Positions 55,401-60,211 of a stretch of DNA of 64,000 nucleotides are shown here, one piece after another. Every line of letters begins with the position of its first letter. The first letter of the stretch is position 1. The notes beneath the pieces are model-generated. The model worked only from the letters and a program-made list of their open reading frames with translations. It did not search any database and was not told the DNA's origin. The stretch lies in contig JAJLRJ010000007.1 in the NCBI GenBank assembly GCA_024195265.1, positions 7,991,558 to 8,055,557 of the forward strand, in the 5' to 3' direction. A program made the position numbers and the translations under genes. The DNA comes from Dendrophyllia cribrosa. Taxonomy: Eukaryota > Cnidaria > Anthozoa > Scleractinia > Dendrophylliidae.

Positions 55401-58400
55401 AGAAAAAATTAAAATAAAGGAAAGGAAAGCAGAAATATTATCAATTTTTCTTATTTACAATCTGCTTTGCGAGCAGCAACAACAACAAGCAGAGCAGAGT
55501 TTCGCTTCCAATTGCACCAACTTTGCTTCCAAGGCTTTCACAGTTTCTTCCATGGCTAATATATCCCACCCCTGCCACCAAATGTAACACAAACAGCGGC
55601 ACAAATAACGCTCAAATCCGTTTAATAGCTTCTCACAAGCATAACTTACAAGAACATGTTTACGAGACAACTTTCTATGTATGTCAGTCCCAACTCGGGC
55701 TCAGGCCCCACGCTACAAAGGAGAAATACTTACTGGTGGGCCGCGCTTTCCAGGTGATCCTGGGGGACCTCTTGCACCCTACATTTTTGAAAAAATAAAA
55801 AAGATATCAGTTCAGTCTAACATAACCAGTACTGCAGTATTCAGATATTTTGTAGTTTATTTGCATAAAACTCTTTGACTTGTGTAATGTTGTTCTAACT
55901 TTTGAGTCAGTGGATGAAATCCTGTGGTGGGATCGTTCAAATGAAAGCTTCTGAGCAGTACTTCCCTGTAGTGCTGTTATTGACATGTATGCCATACAAG
56001 GTGATTATGCTATCTTTTGCATCTGTGGATAAAATCCTTAAGTGTGAGCATTTAAATGAAAGCAATGGAGCAGTATGTTCCTGTGGTGCTGTTTGTTAAG
56101 CTGTAGAAGATGCCGATGGAATTCCACAGTCTGACCATTCATTACAAATAAGGCTATTCATCAATACTTTCCTGTGGTGCTCTACAAGGTGGTTCTAACT
56201 TGACCATTCAAATGCCAATTCAAATAAAAGCTACAGCTAGTACTGAGCAGTACTTTCCTGTGGTGCTGTTTATTATGCTGTACAAGGTAGTTCTAACTTT
56301 TGAGTCTGTGGATGAAATCCTAAAGTTTGACCATTCAAATCAAAGCAACTGGGCAGTACTTTCCTGTGGTACTGTTTATTATGCTGTACAAGGTGGTTCT
56401 AACTTTTGAGCCTGTGGATGAAATCCTAAAGTGTAACCTGATTCAAATAAAAGCTACTGAGCAGTACTTTCCTGTGTTACTGTTTATTATGCTGTACAAG
56501 GTGGTTCTAACTTTTGAGCCTGTGGATGAAATCCTAAAGTGTGGCCATTTAAATGAAAGCTATTGAGCAGTACTTTTATGTGGTACTATTTATTATACTG
56601 TACAAGGTGGTTCTAACTTTTGGGTCTGTGGATGAAGCCCTAAAGTGTGACCATTCAAATGAAAGCTTCCTGTGGTACTGTTTATTATGCTAGCTGTACA
56701 AGGTAGTTCTAACTTCTGAGTCTGTGGATGAAATCCTAAAGTGTGATCATTCAAATGAAAGCTATTGAGCAGTATTTTCCTGTGTGATGTTTATTATGCC
56801 GGACAAGGTGGTTGTAACTTGTAAGACTGTCGATTAACTTTCACTCACTTGTGCTCCATCTGCACCCTTGATTCCACCCTGTGATAAAAGTTCAGGATCG
56901 GGTCCCTTGACTCCACTGCCCTGAAATTAAGACATGATATGTGTGGTTATACACAGGATGTCACTCTTACTCTTTTACTACAAGAAATTGAAATATCGAT
57001 GCATGCACAAAAAAGAACGTTCAAGACATTTATAACCATAGTAAAAAGCTAGTGTAAGTTGTATTTGGATACCTGAGATAAGTCAACTAACCCAACATTT
57101 TATGTACCCCCATTTATTAAACCACCTGATGATAAATGAAAACCAAAGTACAATAATTTGCCAAAGAATTATTTAAAATTATGGGAAATGTCATTTCAGC
57201 AGCCGGCTAGTTGGTATATTGTCTGCACCTGTGGCTTAAATTTAGAATAGATGGATCTGTTGTTTTGACAGACTGACTTCAAACTTCCAGTTATGTCTAA
57301 GATTGCAAATAATTAGATGCATGACAAATTTAATAAGCCTCACAACGTGTCCTCCTGCTCTTCAACTGAACTTCAACATCACTTGTTTTCAAAAATTCAG
57401 AAAAAATTACGTCACGAAGTGTCCCCGAAATTCTGCTCTTTAACCCATTCACACCTGAGGATTTTTATGTTTTTGAGTGATTTTCTGCATACACACGCCC
57501 CATAGGATTTCGTGACTGCATATTTGGAGTTACCATTGAAAGTGCTGCTGTTCTAAAACACTGAAGGCTGGAGTTTACTGGAAACGTCATTGTGACGATC
57601 TCATTTTGCTTGCTTGATTTGCAATAAAGGGTCCAATATGAATTATCTACGATTTTTGGTAAGTTCACAGCCATTTTTCATCTTTAGTAGCTGCCTGGTG
57701 AGCATCATTAAGCTTGGAGGTAGTTCAGAGTCCACTTCTCAATGAAGCGAGTTAGTTGTTGTACTTCGTTTGCGAATTTGGCTCGTTGCTTGTTGAACTG
57801 GAAAAATGGCCGCCTGGAAACGAAGCAGCTTTGGGACTCGACTCTGGATGAATTTCTCGACCTACTGCGGCATATTTTGGAAGTTGCGACCACAGGAGAA
57901 CACAACGAGCGCGAAATTTCGGCGGTGGGTCGGAGTGGCTGTGGACTTAGTATAAATATGAAATGTGTGCGGAAAGAAACGAACGCTGTCAAAATTCTTG
58001 GCATTTCCCAGCATGCAGTGCGGTGGTGATATTGAAAATTGAGGCAAGGTCAGTATGCATTAGAACGAGAGGCTAGAGCTCGGCCCGAGCAACGAATAAG
58101 AGCAAAAAAATTCACTGCTAAGCTAGGGCTAGGACTGAATTTTGCTGTGAATGTTGATTTTTGGGTTTGCCATGATGATTTGAATAAAAAAAACTTAAGG
58201 CAAAAACGTGATTTTTGTTGTTTTTCTGACGTTAAAAACGGTAATTTTTGTTATTGTCCAAATTCAAACGCTGATATTCTGCAAAAATCGCTGACTTTTT
58301 TGTGTTTATTGGGTATCTCAATTTGAAAGACTTTCTAGTCAATGCTCACAACTGCTAGTTAAGGCAATGTTCGCACGATTGAGAAAGTTACAATTTTTTA

Positions 58401-60177
58401 AAGCAGTGGAGTCTTGTACGGGCGGTTACGGGCGGTTCAGGTGTCAATGGGTTAAGTAAAGATAAACAGGTGTGCGTTTACCCTAACCTAAAAACAACAC
58501 TAACAAAAATGCTTACCTTACATTTCAAAAAAGATAGTTAACACTTAGACTTAATGGGACACTTCGTGTTGGATATCAAAATTTGTCATGCATCTAATTA
58601 TCTGCAATGAGGCCCTGCCACGGGGGGGGAGGGGGGGTCCCGTGTCACTTGTCTGAATTTTAAGATGTCTCGTGTCGGTGTTTTGTCAATGTTTCACGTT
58701 GCTGTCGGAAATTAAACAAACATTTGTCTTTTGTCGCGATTTCATTTTACGTGCTGTCGCTACTTTTTGGGTCATGTCGCCTGTCGGAATTTACCCTGGC
58801 AGGGCCTCTGCAATCCTGGACATAAGTGCAGACTTCAGACTGATGCTGAAGTGGCTGCTAGTTACTGGGCCTGGTTGTTGGAAAGCTGATTATCATCAAT
58901 ATACAAGGCCAAGTATTAAACTGCCTTAAAACTTTCAATTAGTGGGCCAAACACCAAGTGTGTGGGCTGTAAATGCATTTGCCACCCTGCTTCTGATTGG
59001 CTGAGATGTTGTACAACTGCTGTCAACCAATCAGATCCTAAGGATACTATTTCAAAGCGCAAGTTTGGCAGCGCTCGTTTATGATTTTTTGTGGGAACGT
59101 TTTCTAAAAACTTTTGCGATAGAAGAACTTCCAAATTTCAATGTTTTTAACAGCAGTCAGAATTCAGATTTAGACCAGGAGCAACTGAACAAGATTGAGC
59201 AAAAAGCTCAAGCAAAAAACACAAAGAGAGCTATTGAATGGGGACTGAAAACGTTTGACAAATATTGTGAGAAGCAAGCAATCATGATTGATTTGAAAAC
59301 CATTGCTCGATCCAAACAAAAAAAACTGAAAAAAGACAGCCACTGACTCCAAGTGCTTTGACAGGAATTAGATCAGTCATACATCGAGAAATAACATCGG
59401 CTCCATTTAGCTGTAATGTCAATATTTTGCAAGATAATGATTTAATGTCCGCTAACAAAATGAGTGAAGCCAAAGCAAAACTGTTCACGAAAGAAAAGAA
59501 CATAAAACCTAAACATTAACCTTCTATTGAGTCTGGAGATACGGAAAATTTTAATGAACGCTTCATGGAACATCAGAACAATGGTGTTTGGAAAGACCCA
59601 GAGAAGTTACTTGTGGTTACTATACTGGAGGGTGTGGTTTTTGTTAAGCTACCATTTTGCTCGCCATGGTTAAGAAGGCTGGCAGGAGTTGACCAAACAG
59701 TCATTGGAGATCAAATATTATTGCCGGGAATTGACTCACACCGACAAAGGAAACTCATGTTTTGTTAACAATCTAGTTTGATTTCACTATTCTGGTGTAC
59801 AACTTTCACTGATGAAGGTCCCTTTTGATTCTTTTTACTCTATCATTCTACACCAAATGATCCATTGTTCAAAGTTCAGTGATCACACGCACGTAACAGG
59901 TGATCAGCTGTACACATGTACCAACACAACACTAAACAGGTAAACAAATGATCACACAATACAATCTCCGGTCACGGCACAAATGTGATGACACTGGAGC
60001 GTGTAAAATATCATTAAATACTTATCACGCTTATCGATATGTATTGCCAGTTCATTTTTGAAATGATATAATTTTTTATTTAAGTTCACGCTTTTGACAT
60101 TTATAAAGACTTTGCAGAATTTGGCCTTGTATATTGATGATAATGATAATGACACGACTTTTGTCATGCACATTGTT

Positions 60178-60211
<34 letters not shown>

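Noticed and set aside
56200..56566. Plus-strand ORFs with repeated VLFIMLYKVVLTFE-like peptides
   Set aside because: They are frames through the 105-bp tandem array, truncated differently at each locus.
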